A DNA stretch of 64,000 nucleotides. It comes from Moorena sp. SIOASIH (GTDB lineage Bacteria > Cyanobacteriota > Cyanobacteriia > Cyanobacteriales > Coleofasciculaceae). Made by a program: the position numbers and the translations under genes. Below the pieces are notes generated by a model that made no database searches, was not told where the DNA came from, and saw only the letters and a list, made by a program, of their open reading frames with translations. Positions within the stretch are counted from its first letter, which is position 1. The number at the start of each line of letters is the position of its first letter. Of this stretch, positions 32,890 to 42,640 are shown piece after piece. Location of the stretch: positions 1 through 64,000 of the forward strand of contig NZ_JAAHIH010000004.1 of NCBI RefSeq assembly GCF_010671925.1, read 5' to 3'.

Positions 32890-33169
32890 AGATAGGTCTG
32901 AGGGATTATTCTCAGTCTTAGAGTTCCCGGCACTGTTGGTCAGAGGAACACCTGTGATGAACTCAGAGCTGGTACCTTCAATTACAGCAAATTTCGCCCC
33001 CCTAGCCCCAGGGCTGTTTCATTGCCGCTTCCGTGTTCTATGCACACTACATCCTGAAGTGCGGAATCTGGGTTAAAAGATGATTTTAATCAAAATTTAA
33101 TAAGATAATTGATGAAAATAGATTTCAATAGGAAAGGCAAATTATGTTGATACTATTCAAATCTATTCG

Positions 33170-33769
33170 ATGACACTTTCTTTGACAATTCGTCAAATTG
33201 GATCTGCCTGTAAAACGGCGGCACTGATTGGCATGATGGCGCTATCTGCAATCCCGGCCCGCGCTCATGAAACAAGAGTGGTGGGAGCATATAAAGTCAC
33301 TGTAGGATTTAGAAACGAACCAGCTTTTGAGGATGTGGTGAATGCGGTTGATGTTATTCTGCGCAATGCCGCTGATGACTCTCCTGTAGACACTGACAAG
33401 GAAGACAAAATAGATCTTGATGTCTATGTGCTGTATCTCAAAGAAGATAAGTTTGATGCTCAGGTGATTCGTAAAGCCAAACTCAAGGGTGAACTCCGAA
33501 AAGCCTTTGGTACTGACAACCGTTATAATACTTGGTTCAAACCTACCCATGACGGTGCTTACGGTTTTCGGGTAAAAGGCACGATTAATGGTCAACTGAT
33601 TAATGAAAAATTTGTCTGTGGTGGTGGGACAAAAGATTTTCGGGACGGAAGACCTCGCTCTTTCCGGTGCGTGGTTGACCCTCAGACATTTCCTGGAAAT
33701 CGAAATGGTAACAATAACATAGACAATGCAGGATACAGAGATAATGATCGACATGATCGCAATTATTGA
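33170..33769 (+). CDS. Secreted protein of unknown function
   Basis: A 199-residue protein with a signal peptide (about 1-32, ending ARA before HETRVVG). The mature part starts HETRVVGAYKVTVGFRNEPAF, a beta-rich pattern reminiscent of periplasmic YtkA/FixH-like Ig domains, followed by a charged central stretch (DTDKEDKIDLDVYVL) and a Gly/Asn/Asp-rich hydrophilic tail. It has two cysteines in the second half (FVCGGGTKD and FRCVVDP). No close family recognised. It is divergent from the adhesin gene with a 280-base gap that holds no other gene. Confidence 0.6.
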   Translation: MTLSLTIRQIGSACKTAALIGMMALSAIPARAHETRVVGAYKVTVGFRNEPAFEDVVNAVDVILRNAADDSPVDTDKEDKIDLDVYVLYLKEDKFDAQVIRKAKLKGELRKAFGTDNRYNTWFKPTHDGAYGFRVKGTINGQLINEKFVCGGGTKDFRDGRPRSFRCVVDPQTFPGNRNGNNNIDNAGYRDNDRHDRNY

Positions 33770-33983
33770 TATGTTGATAGTCTCTCGCTTTTTCTAATTC
33801 GTGATTAGTGATTATAAAGTGTTTGAAAATTTGTTTTATTGCTGAGTTGCGTGGGTTACGGCGCAGATAATTTCTGCCTCCAAAATAGCTATAGCGCTGG
33901 TTGACGTGCAATAGGTAACTCCGGAGCTTGCTACTCTTAATGAACATTATTTTTAAATAGCGCGAAGTGTGCTCAAAGGAAGC

Positions 33984-34019
33984 CAGCGTGGTATTGGGGG
34001 AACCCCCAATACCACGCTG
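33984..34019. repeat. Perfect 17-bp inverted repeat
   Basis: Arms of 17 bases (CAGCGTGGTATTGGGGG and complement) with a two-base centre, flanked by weaker CGAAG ... CTTCG pairing. It lies between convergent genes and may serve as a bidirectional terminator or be a REP-like palindrome. The rest of 33770-34097 has no gene. Confidence 0.75.
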
Positions 34020-34097
34020 TGTCGCTTCGTCCCTTGAATTTGGAAACACCATTACACCCATTGCTAGGCACTGGTTCCGCCGAGGGAGATATGAATT

Positions 34098-36065
34098 TTA
34101 TAGTGAATGTATAGTTAATAGATCTGAAATACCCACCTGACGTATCTTCTCTAATTCGATAAGCCGACGATTAGCATCTTGACATTCCTGCCAATAGTAT
34201 TGCTTACTTTGCCAATCATTACTAAGGTCAATTTTTTGCCATTGCTCTAAACAATAGCGCCGATGTTTTTCCAAAGCTACGATTTCTAGGGAAGCTGCTG
34301 CTGCCTGTATTACCATCGGGGCTCGCAAAATATCTTCTGTACAGGTTTCGTCAAGATGAAATAGATGAGCTACTTGAGTCATTTCCCTAGGAAATTGTAA
34401 ACTCCGGTCTTGTAAACGGGAGATTAGCTGTTCAGGGGTAGTAGTGTGAAACTGTGTGCCTATCCCTTGCAGTTCAATAATTTGTTGCCACAAGAATCGA
34501 TGGTGGGAGAGACTAAAAAGTAAATCTCCCTGGTCTAGAGTATCAATAATTGTTTGTCGATAGTCAGGACAGTGTAAATAAATCCGTAATAGTAAGGCTT
34601 CGGCTCGTTCTAAAAGCGTGCGCTCTTTACCAACCGGTAGGTTTGATTCTTGATTACCCTGTTGTTTCGGTTTCTTTAACCGAGGTGAGGATTTCTTAAA
34701 GGCAGCTCTCAGGGGTTTTTGGAGTTGAGTTTGTAAATTTTCTATGTAGAGAGATACTAGTTTCCCTTGTCCTTGACTGAGAATTTGAGCACAGTGGTTA
34801 ATATAATAAGTGAGCTGATTAATGTCGTCCAGTTGCTTGAGTAACTTAACCATAGCTTGCCCAACTTGCTGAAATTGATCGGCTTGTTGGAGGTCTTTGC
34901 CAATCAGGAGTTGATTAATCTGCCAATCCAGCCACAAGGGAGCATTGAGCAACAGTTGTCGGTATTTTTCCGTAGCGTCAGGAGCAGATTTTAGGAATTC
35001 ATCAGCATCTTTGCCATCCGGTAGGTTGAGTACCCGTAGCTGGACAAGTCCTTGGTAAGCTAAGTTAGCAATTTCTCCAATAGCTCTTTGGGCAGCAGTG
35101 GTACCAGCAGCATCCGCATCAAAGTTGAGCACAATTTGCTTAGATTCAGTATAGCGCGATAGTTGCCGGACTTGATCTAAACTAAAAGCAGTACCAAGGG
35201 AGGCGACTATATTAGTAATTCCTGCAGCATGGAGTGCGATCGCATCAAAATATCCTTCCACCACTACAGCTTGGTCTTGCTTGGTAATGGAATTACGAGC
35301 TTTATCTAGGGCAAAGAGGGTTTTACTTTTATCAAACAGGGGAGTTTCTGGAGAGTTGAGGTATTTCGGTTGCTCATCCCCGAGACTTCTAGCACCAAAG
35401 CCAATCACTCGACCTTGGGTGTCGTGGATGGGAATCATAATGCGATCGCGAAAGCCATCATAATACCCACCATTGTCCCTAGGCTTAATCAATCCCGCTT
35501 GCTCAACGAGCTTAACGGGCTTCCGTTTGTGTTCCACCAGATAACGGTAGATGGTTTGCCAACTAGCTGGAGCATACCCTAGCTCGAAGGTAATGATAGT
35601 TTCCTCACTCAGACCCCTTTTACCGCGCAAGTACTCTAGGGCCTGCTGTCCTTGGGGTTGTCTGAGGGCATGTTGATAGAAAGCTGTGGCTAAGGCCAGA
35701 ATCTCGTAGAGTTGCTCTTGTAGAGAAAGTTGCCGTTGTAATTGCTCCCGCTGTTCCGGTTGGAGGGTTTGGACTGGCACCTGGTAGCGCTGTGCCAAAT
35801 CCAGCACCACATCTGAGAAAGAGTGCTTGCCAATCTCCATCAGGAATTTAATCGCATTCCCTCCAGCTTGGCAGCCGAAGCAGTAATACAGTTGTTTAGA
35901 GGGACTGACAGTGAAACTGGGAGTTTTTTCCTCATGGAAAGGGCACAGACCCACATGGTCTCTGCCACGCTTGCGCAATACCACATGCTCCGAGATCACA
36001 TCCACAATGTCAGACCGTTCCTTAACTGCTTCAATAGTGTTTGGGTGTAGCCGTGGAATGTTCAT
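34098..36065 (-). CDS. dnaG: DNA primase DnaG
   Basis: A 655-residue primase. The start is set at ATG 36065 because MNIPRLHPNTIEAVKERSDI is the conserved cyanobacterial N-terminus; upstream in-frame codons have no homology. Zinc-binding domain: C41-P-F-H44 and C62-F-G-C65. TOPRIM domain: VVVEGYFDAIALHAAG and LNFDADAAGTTAA, supplying metal-binding acidic residues. The C-terminal helicase-interaction part is divergent. It makes RNA primers at the replication fork with DnaB. Complete and intact; an essential gene, so this region is core chromosome. Confidence 0.95.
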   Translation of the reverse strand: MNIPRLHPNTIEAVKERSDIVDVISEHVVLRKRGRDHVGLCPFHEEKTPSFTVSPSKQLYYCFGCQAGGNAIKFLMEIGKHSFSDVVLDLAQRYQVPVQTLQPEQREQLQRQLSLQEQLYEILALATAFYQHALRQPQGQQALEYLRGKRGLSEETIITFELGYAPASWQTIYRYLVEHKRKPVKLVEQAGLIKPRDNGGYYDGFRDRIMIPIHDTQGRVIGFGARSLGDEQPKYLNSPETPLFDKSKTLFALDKARNSITKQDQAVVVEGYFDAIALHAAGITNIVASLGTAFSLDQVRQLSRYTESKQIVLNFDADAAGTTAAQRAIGEIANLAYQGLVQLRVLNLPDGKDADEFLKSAPDATEKYRQLLLNAPLWLDWQINQLLIGKDLQQADQFQQVGQAMVKLLKQLDDINQLTYYINHCAQILSQGQGKLVSLYIENLQTQLQKPLRAAFKKSSPRLKKPKQQGNQESNLPVGKERTLLERAEALLLRIYLHCPDYRQTIIDTLDQGDLLFSLSHHRFLWQQIIELQGIGTQFHTTTPEQLISRLQDRSLQFPREMTQVAHLFHLDETCTEDILRAPMVIQAAAASLEIVALEKHRRYCLEQWQKIDLSNDWQSKQYYWQECQDANRRLIELEKIRQVGISDLLTIHSL

Positions 36066-36233
36066 TGCTCGATTAGTGGTTACAATCAACAGGGTGTTTT
36101 TAATAGAATTCGCGAAATTCCCCCGAGTAGCTTGAAGCAGGGGGGATGCATAGGGAAAGGGTTTTGTGATCAAATAATGAAGAATGTAATTCTAAATTCG
36201 CGCATTCTAAATTCGCGCATTCTATTAAGACCC

Positions 36234-36836
36234 TTACCAGATTTTCGAGAGCTTTAGCACAAAACCAGGCAAAACTGCCTCACCGCTAACAGTAGCAGGA
36301 TTGTCTAATCGTTCAGTTTCCACCCCAGGACGATAAACATAAACCCGTTGATGCTTGCGGTCTATCAGCCAGCCCAGCTTTGCCCCATTATCCATATACT
36401 CGGTCATTTTATTTTGCAAGGTTTCTAGCTTGTCACTAGGAGAGCGTAACTCCACCACAAAATCAGGACAGATGGGAGCAAACCTTTCTTGTTTCTCAGT
36501 TGGAATGGTATCCCAACGCTCTAGCTTAATCCACGCAGCATCAGGGGAACGTTCTGCACCATTGGGAAGCTTGAAACCAGTAGAGGAATCAAAGCCAATG
36601 CCTGTACCGTCTTCGTCCGTCCAGTTGGCAAGCTGTTGAATTAGTTTAAAATTTCGGTTTCCTGTTACTCCCCCCGTTGGAGACATAATAATGATTTCCC
36701 CTGCCGATGTGCGTTCAATGCGTAATTCCCGGTTAATCTGACAAAATTCAAAGAACTGGTCATCATCCATAGCCAGTGCTGGGGGCATCTTCAGCAAAAT
36801 CGGACTGGTTTCAACAGGTGTGGTGGCTACTGTCAT
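36234..36836 (-). CDS. Uma2-family (DUF820) endonuclease-like protein
   Basis: A 200-residue protein of the PD-(D/E)xK fold family Uma2, highly amplified in cyanobacteria. Core motifs: ITIMSPTGG-like IIIMSPTGGVTG, GFKLPNGAERSPDAAWI, CPDFVVELRSPSDKLETLQ (Asp and Glu of the nuclease core) and a C-terminal GWLIDRKHQRVYVYRPG. Its biological role is not established. Divergent from dnaG only by 170 bases of AT-rich DNA. Confidence 0.88.
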   Translation of the reverse strand: MTVATTPVETSPILLKMPPALAMDDDQFFEFCQINRELRIERTSAGEIIIMSPTGGVTGNRNFKLIQQLANWTDEDGTGIGFDSSTGFKLPNGAERSPDAAWIKLERWDTIPTEKQERFAPICPDFVVELRSPSDKLETLQNKMTEYMDNGAKLGWLIDRKHQRVYVYRPGVETERLDNPATVSGEAVLPGFVLKLSKIW

Positions 36837-37569
36837 GACTAATTATGTGGCTTCGGGCACTGTGCGGAGTTTTTTTTATTCTAAGGGGAGCGCCGAGAGT
36901 GGTTCTAAGGTTTAGTGCCATTTCAGTATGACGGCTGTTGGCAAGACTTGACAGAAGATGCTGTTTCAGGTTTTAGTCAAAAAGTCAAGATCCATGGGAT
37001 CTGTTTTTAGTCAGTTGATCGGTGAAAGGCTACTAATACTACCCCCAAAGAATTAGGATTAATGACCCGACAGCCACACGATCAATTTGCCAAGCAGTAT
37101 TTAACGGAGTTGTTAACACCTCACGGTCAGGTGCAAATCAGCCGCGAAGTAACCAGTGAAGTACGCCAAGTGGATATTTGGTTTCTACCAACACCTTCGG
37201 TCTCCACACCACCCGAGGTTTTAGGATTGCTCGGTCAGATGGCATCAACTGCCTGTTTATTGGAACCGTTCCGCAATGCCATCGGGATCATGGCGGTGCG
37301 TAATTGTCTGCTAAAGTTGTTTGCCCTCTACGGTGAGCTACAGCGCCAGGCACGACGAGAGAAAAATTCTGTCTCAGAATCCGACTTGCCCTGTTTATGG
37401 ATTCTGTCTCCTTCCTGTTCAACCAAGCTGTTGAATGGTTTTGCCGCCAAACTTGATGATTCCGGTGATTGGGTCAAAGGAGTAAGTCCTGATCAATGAT
37501 TTTCCCGACATAGTTGACATCTACCGACATCCTGGAGTATAGGGTAAATGTAGTAAACAAGACACGTCC

Positions 37570-38190
37570 ATGGATGAATCAGTCAGCTATGTCCCACCCC
37601 GGATCGCTGCCACTAAGCTCTCAGTCAGCACCAAAACCCTTGAAAGATGGCTCTGAGAAGGAAAAATCCAAGGGATTAAAACCCCTGGAGGACTTTGACG
37701 ATACGACTTGGACTCAGTCGTCTGTATTCCAGCCAAAAAGACAAGAACAGACGAAAGAGCAACAATCCTATATGCAAGAGTTTCAAGTCGCTCTCAAAAA
37801 AACGACCTTGAGCAACAAGTACAGTTTCTTAAGTCTCGTTACCCAGACCCAGAAATCATTCGAGACATCGGAAGCGGTCTCAACTAATGAAGAAAAGGTC
37901 TTCATGCCTTATTGGACAGAGTTCTCGGCGGTACTTGCAAATATATTGTCGTTGCCCACAAAGATAGGCTTTGTCGCAAAGGATTCGATCTTGTCTCATG
38001 GCTGTGCTCTAAATTCCAAACTAAAATATTGGTTCTCGACAAAAAGAACCTCAGCCCAGAGCAAGAAATGGTTGAGGATGTTCTTGCGGTCATCCATGTC
38101 TTCAGTTGCAGGCTCTACGGACTTAGAAAGTATAAGCAAAAAATCATTGAAGACAGTGAGTTACCGAGTGTACCCAAGCAAGGAACTTGA
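37570..38190 (+). pseudogene. tnpA: IS607 tnpA pseudogene
   Basis: Aligned codon for codon with the intact copy at 2758. It has four in-frame stops: TGA at 37654, TGA at 37696, and TAA TGA at 37885-37890. The rest of the sequence (ATILYARVSSRSQKNDLEQQ ... KDRLCRKGFDLVSWLCSKF) is well preserved. The length is unchanged and I saw no frameshift. The copy cannot make its own recombinase. Confidence 0.9.
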
Positions 38191-39301
38191 GAAAATCTGG
38201 AAAAAATGGATTTCTGCTGTTCGTAAAGTTTATAACATATCCATTGAGCAATTAAACAAAAATCAGGGCTACACAAAGGTAGGTAAAAAAGGAGGGAAAC
38301 ATGGTTTTAGGACTTGGCTAAAACAATCTGGACTTATTCCACAGTGGTGTAAAAATCTAAAGGTTTCCAAGATTTTAGATAACGCTTCTATGGAAGCCTA
38401 TACAGCTTGGAAAGAGACAGCAAAGCAGCCGAAATTTATAGGCAAAAGCAAAAAACGCCAACCAAATCCACAGGCTGGATTAAAAATAGCTAAATTTCGC
38501 AGCGTGCGAGATCAAAAACAGACGATCCAATTCGACCCTACAGCTTACAAGGCTGGCCGGTGGATGGTTTCTACGACCAGACATTTACCAAAGCCTAAAT
38601 TCAAGGGTCAGGACTTCTGCGTACTTACCGATGGTTCTACAGAACTCACCTACAACAAAGGTCGGTGGTTTGCACATTTTCCTGTAGAGTTTAGCATTGA
38701 ACCTACCGAAACCAAAAAGGTGATAGCTTTAGATCCCGGAGTTAGAACTTTTATAACCGGTTTTGACGGTACTGACTTCTTAGAGTTTGGCAACAATGAT
38801 TTTCAACGAATAGCTAAACTTTGCTCGCATTTAGACAAATTAAAAAGTGAACACGATCAGTCGAAAGGACATATATATAAACATCGCCGACACCAGCTAA
38901 AAGTAGCGATGGAAAGGCTCAGAACTAAGATCAGAAGCCTAAGGACTGAATTGCATAAACAAGTAGCCTCCTATTTAGCGAAAAACTACGACGTGATTGT
39001 CTTGCCAACTTTTGAGACATCACAGATGGTCGTCAGGAAGAAACGAAAACTAAAAAGCAAGACAGCCAGAGCTATGATGACTTGGGCTTTCTATCAGTTC
39101 TCTCAAATTTTAGAACACTTGTGTAATCGTTATGGTTCCAAGTTAGTGAGAATGACAGAGGAATACACCTCTAAAACCTGCACAAAGTGTGGACATGTTC
39201 ATAGAAAACTTGGTAGTTCTTTGAACTTCAGATGTCCACATTGCAAATATGAAATTCCTAGAGATTTCAATGGAGCCGTTGGGATTTTCCTGTTCGCGTA
39301 G
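38156..39301 (+). CDS. tnpB: IS607 TnpB, RuvC residues intact
   Basis: A 381-residue TnpB, with start at GTG 38156 by analogy with copy 1. RuvC acidic residues are D193 (ALDPGVRTF), E287 (VLPTFETSQM) and D370 (PRDFNGA); the zinc ribbon is CTKCG ... CPHCK. The chain ends at the same palindrome-derived TAG as copy 1, about 35 codons short of the family tail. Because the catalytic set is complete, this is the more likely active RNA-guided nuclease of the two. Its guide RNA region beyond the gene is separated from it by the group II intron. Confidence 0.88.
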   Translation: MSYRVYPSKELEKIWKKWISAVRKVYNISIEQLNKNQGYTKVGKKGGKHGFRTWLKQSGLIPQWCKNLKVSKILDNASMEAYTAWKETAKQPKFIGKSKKRQPNPQAGLKIAKFRSVRDQKQTIQFDPTAYKAGRWMVSTTRHLPKPKFKGQDFCVLTDGSTELTYNKGRWFAHFPVEFSIEPTETKKVIALDPGVRTFITGFDGTDFLEFGNNDFQRIAKLCSHLDKLKSEHDQSKGHIYKHRRHQLKVAMERLRTKIRSLRTELHKQVASYLAKNYDVIVLPTFETSQMVVRKKRKLKSKTARAMMTWAFYQFSQILEHLCNRYGSKLVRMTEEYTSKTCTKCGHVHRKLGSSLNFRCPHCKYEIPRDFNGAVGIFLFA

Positions 39302-39330
39302 CGTCGGCTTTGCCGAAAGGCGATGTGGGA

Positions 39331-41498
39331 GTGCGGCTCGTTCCTAGGAGGAACCTCCTGAAACAGGAGAGGTATGACTAGGGGGATTCGCGAGGTCAGA
39401 CCTCAAAAAATCCTAACTGTCCTTCGGATGATGGTGAAAACCCATCCCTTGAGAAAGCAAGTGACTCCTTATCTTGGCCACACCGAGCAGGCGGCAACCT
39501 CGCAGAGTGAAGCTGGCACCAGGGCGGAATTAGAGGTGAAGCAGATTAGCCACACTACCGCGCTTTAGGGAGACGACATGGGTAACAGTAGCAAAAATCC
39601 TGAAAAAGTGTCTAATCGCCCTACCACAATCTGAAAAACAATGTGAGAATGCATCCTCTAATCCTCACAGAACAATTCCCACGGTATCTGTAACTTTCGA
39701 GGAGAGGATAGGCAAAATGGATTGCCCTAAATCGTCAAAACAATCTGATAGACGGAACGAGTAAAAACGACAGCATAAATAGGTCTGAGGAAATAGTCGA
39801 ATCCTCGGTAAGTTATGCCAAACCTAATCCCTACTGTCGGGTAAGATGTAGCCGGAAACTGGCTACGGGTATCAAGATAAACAAATCCTAACAGAGTATG
39901 GGTAGACACATGTCTAATAGATATAGTGACCTCTGGAAAAGTCAAAAGTGGAAAAAACTCTGCCGGAACCTTTTTCGCCTGCAAAGAAGAGTTTATAAAG
40001 CAGTTCAAGCTGGAGACCTGAGGAAAGCTCGGTCACTTCAGAAACTGATATTGAAATCCCGTTCTGCCCAACTTTTGGCCATCCGTCAAGTGACTCAGCT
40101 CAACACCGGAAAAAGAACCGCCGGAGTAGACGGGAAATCACACCTAACCTACAAAGAAAGATTTGAGGTACTTAAAAAGCTAGTATCTAGTGCGGAAAAC
40201 TGGACGCACCTCGGCCTAAGGGAAATCCCCATAGCCAAGAAAAACGGAGGTACAAGAATGCTGAAAGTACCAACAATCCGAGATAGAGCATGGCAATGTC
40301 TCGCAAAATTCGCTCTCGAACCTGCCCACGAAGCAACGTTCAGTGCCTATAGTTATGGATTCAGAACAGGTAGGTGTGCCCAAGACGCACAAAAACTACT
40401 GTTTTTAAACCTGAATTCAAAACAAAAAGGCATCAAGAAAAGAATAATAGAAGTAGACATAAAGAAGTGTTTTGACCGCATATCCCACAGCTCAATTATG
40501 GATAGATTGCTAGCACCTGCGGGTCTGAAAACAGGGATATTCAGATGTCTAAAAGCAGGCATCAATCCGGAATTCCCAGAGCAAGGAACACCCCAAGGAG
40601 GTGTAGTCAGCCCACTTCTAGCCAATATCGCACTAGATGGAATAGAGGAAATAAACCCTAGAAACAGATGTATAAGATACGCTGATGATATGGTAGTAAT
40701 CCTCAAGCCTAAAGATAACGCAGAAAAAATCCTAGAGAAAATTAAAACCTTTCTCGCAGACCGGGGAATGGAAATCAGTGAAGAAAAGACCAAGATAACC
40801 AATACGACAGACGGATTTGACTTCCTGGGGTGGAACTTCCGCGTCCAGAAAAACGGAAAATTCCGATGCATTCCCTCAGTGGATAACCATCGGAATATAC
40901 GAAAGAAGATTAAAACCGTGGTAAACAGCTCGAATTATGGAGCCGAAGAAAAAGCAAAAAGATTAGCGCCAATCGTTCGTGGATGGAGGAATTACCACAA
41001 AAGCTGTTATATGAACAGTTCTAGAGATAGTTTATGGTTTATAAATAAAACCGCAAATCGTAAATTCCGAAAGGAAAAGAAAGTGAACCGGTACAGAGCC
41101 AATGAACTATGCAAGAAAGGTTTTCCAGCTGTAGGGTATGAACAAAATCAACACGTAAATGTCAGGGGCACAAAGTCCCCATATGATGGGGACATAGTCT
41201 ACTGGAGCAAAAGAAACTCCAAATTATACGACAACGCTACATCCAGAGCTTTGAAACGACAAAACCATTCCTGTGGACATTGTGGATTGAGATTCGTAAA
41301 TGATGAACGGATTCATCTCCATCACATAGACGGTAATCATAGCAACCAAAAGGAGAACAACCTTATGGCAGTTCACCAAAGTTGCCACCAACAAATACAC
41401 TGGAGCCAAAAAAATACTTAGGAGCCGTGTGAGGGGAAACTTTCACGCACGGTTTTGAAGCGGAGGTGCCCTGGGTAATACCAGGCATCGACCGTAAT
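39331..41498 (+). mobile_element. Group II intron, copy 2, in IS607 tnpB
   Basis: It has the same boundaries as copy 1 (GTGCG start, GTAAT end) and no difference seen in the parts compared. The flanking tnpB exons differ at many positions, for example GTCGGG versus GTTGGG just upstream and NTFLNAV versus TTFLDSV downstream. Splicing yields GA|T as in copy 1. Confidence 0.9.
39898..41421 (+). CDS. ltrA: Group II intron-encoded RT-maturase-HNH protein, copy 2
   Basis: A 507-residue protein identical to the product of 5086-6609: RT with YADDM, maturase X domain and C-terminal HNH endonuclease. Perfect identity of the two proteins, while the surrounding tnpB genes have diverged, points to very recent intron movement or gene conversion. 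Confidence 0.95.
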   Translation: MGRHMSNRYSDLWKSQKWKKLCRNLFRLQRRVYKAVQAGDLRKARSLQKLILKSRSAQLLAIRQVTQLNTGKRTAGVDGKSHLTYKERFEVLKKLVSSAENWTHLGLREIPIAKKNGGTRMLKVPTIRDRAWQCLAKFALEPAHEATFSAYSYGFRTGRCAQDAQKLLFLNLNSKQKGIKKRIIEVDIKKCFDRISHSSIMDRLLAPAGLKTGIFRCLKAGINPEFPEQGTPQGGVVSPLLANIALDGIEEINPRNRCIRYADDMVVILKPKDNAEKILEKIKTFLADRGMEISEEKTKITNTTDGFDFLGWNFRVQKNGKFRCIPSVDNHRNIRKKIKTVVNSSNYGAEEKAKRLAPIVRGWRNYHKSCYMNSSRDSLWFINKTANRKFRKEKKVNRYRANELCKKGFPAVGYEQNQHVNVRGTKSPYDGDIVYWSKRNSKLYDNATSRALKRQNHSCGHCGLRFVNDERIHLHHIDGNHSNQKENNLMAVHQSCHQQIHWSQKNT

Positions 41499-41888
41499 TA
41501 CCACCTTCCTTGACTCAGTCGGGGATGTAGTACTCAGCTTTTCTGAATCGAACGATGTCTTAGACTTCCGAAATGTTCAGATTTGTCCGGGTTAAAAGTA
41601 TCAGTCTATTTTTTGCCTGAGTTGTTCAAGACAGCCCTGGTGGCGATTAACCAGCTACCGGTTACGGAAGAAACCCTCTGGTTGAGAGTTTTGGGACGCA
41701 ATCGCACTCAGAAGCAAGCCATTAAGGAATTGGTGGCACTGCCAGTTGGACACCCTTTACGAGGCAACATCTTAGAAATTCTTGCCAACTGGCGCATCAA
41801 AATAGAAGACAGAGAAGATTTAACTGAAGACGACAGGGAGTTAATTATGAATTTATCACCAGCTTATTTACGTTGGCGAGAAGAAACT

Positions 41889-41996
41889 TTAGAGCAAGGC
41901 CGGGAACAAGGCCGGGAACAAGGCCGGGAACAAGGCCGGGAACAAGGCCGGGAACAAGGCCGGGAACAAGGCCGGGAACAAGGCCGGGAACAAGGG
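41889..41996 (+). repeat. 12-base coding minisatellite (GAACAAGGCCGG)n
   Basis: About nine units inside the downstream half of the broken Rpn-like gene, each coding EQGR. The unit is a multiple of three, so changes in copy number keep the frame. Confidence 0.95.
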
Positions 41997-42197
41997 AATT
42001 TAGAGGGACAGCGCCTGATGGTGGAGAATCTACTGGCAGGACGGTTTGGCACTGTTGATAAAGAATTATCCCGCACCATTGAGCCTTTGATGGAGTTGCC
42101 GATCACAGAGCGTACTCAGGTGCTGCTTAACCTGTCCAACTTGTCCCGTCAGGAACTGTTGGACAGGTTTGGAAAGAGTCTATCTGATTGATAGGAA

Positions 42198-42640
42198 GTG
42201 TAAGCATTAAGCGGTCAGGGATCAGCTTCTTGAGGGTTTTCCATAATCACGCTTGGTGCGCTTTCCGTGATGGCGAAGGCGCCCCGCGTGACCTACGGTC
42301 AAGGGATTGCTCGCCATCACGGGTCGCACCTCATGTACTCGTCCCAGGGCTAAATGCCTATGTTTGTCTGTCTTGATGCAATAGCGAGTGGCGCATGGGT
42401 CTGTGTGCGGAACCTGCGTCCGCACCGCTGTTTGCCCCGTGGAAACCACGGCAGTTGCTCATAGGGGGAACCCCCGCAGGTCGGCACTGCCTCCCCAAGA
42501 CCGTAATGGTGCGTTTTCCGTGATGGCGAACGCGCCCCGCGTGACCTACGGTCAAGGGATTGCTCGCCATCACGGGTCGCACCTCTGCATCGCTTGATTT
42601 AAAAGCTGACTGCTCAGAAGCTGATCCCTGAATTCTTACA
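42198..42640. repeat. About 440-bp element with inverted ends and two palindromic modules
   Basis: Ends: GTAAGCATTAAGCGGTCAGG...ATCAGCTTCT and AGAAGCTGATCCCTGAATTC...TTAC. Inside are two near-identical direct copies of a palindromic unit of about 75 bases (42257-42330 and 42509-42583: GTGCG ... CCGTGATGGCGA ... TCGCCATCACGG ... CGCAC). The spacer between them contains smaller hairpins (CCGTGGAAACCACGG at 42437-42451). No gene is seen. Confidence 0.65.

Larger units (their letters stand above)
37484..41605 (+). mobile_element. IS607-family element, copy 2, carrying a group II intron
   Basis: Boundaries follow from the broken host gene: the left junction is GGAGT then AAGTCC, and the right junction is ATCA then GTCTATT, with a 2-base GT shared between ends. 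No longer target duplication is present, as expected for IS607. Its tnpA is dead and its tnpB intact; the intron sits at the same tnpB codon as in copy 1. Confidence 0.9.
37062..42191 (+). pseudogene. Rpn-family-like protein gene interrupted by IS607
   Basis: Two segments, 37062-37483 and 41606-42191, join to a 335-codon frame when IS607 is removed (GGAGT joined to CTATTTTTTG, giving GVYFLPELFKTAL). The product resembles cyanobacterial DUF4351/Rpn-type proteins: HDQFAKQYLTELL at the start, VYFLPELFKTALVAINQLPV, EETLWLRVLGRN, and a C-terminal heptad-rich part. It contains nine EQGR units coded by a 12-base repeat. The upstream half alone ends after a few IS-derived residues; the downstream half could start at an ATG inside the IS end (41583). 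Either half is probably non-functional. Confidence 0.8.

Noticed and set aside
41889..41996. CRISPR-like array
   Set aside because: The 12-base units are contiguous with no spacers and code EQGR within a gene; no cas genes are present anywhere in the window.
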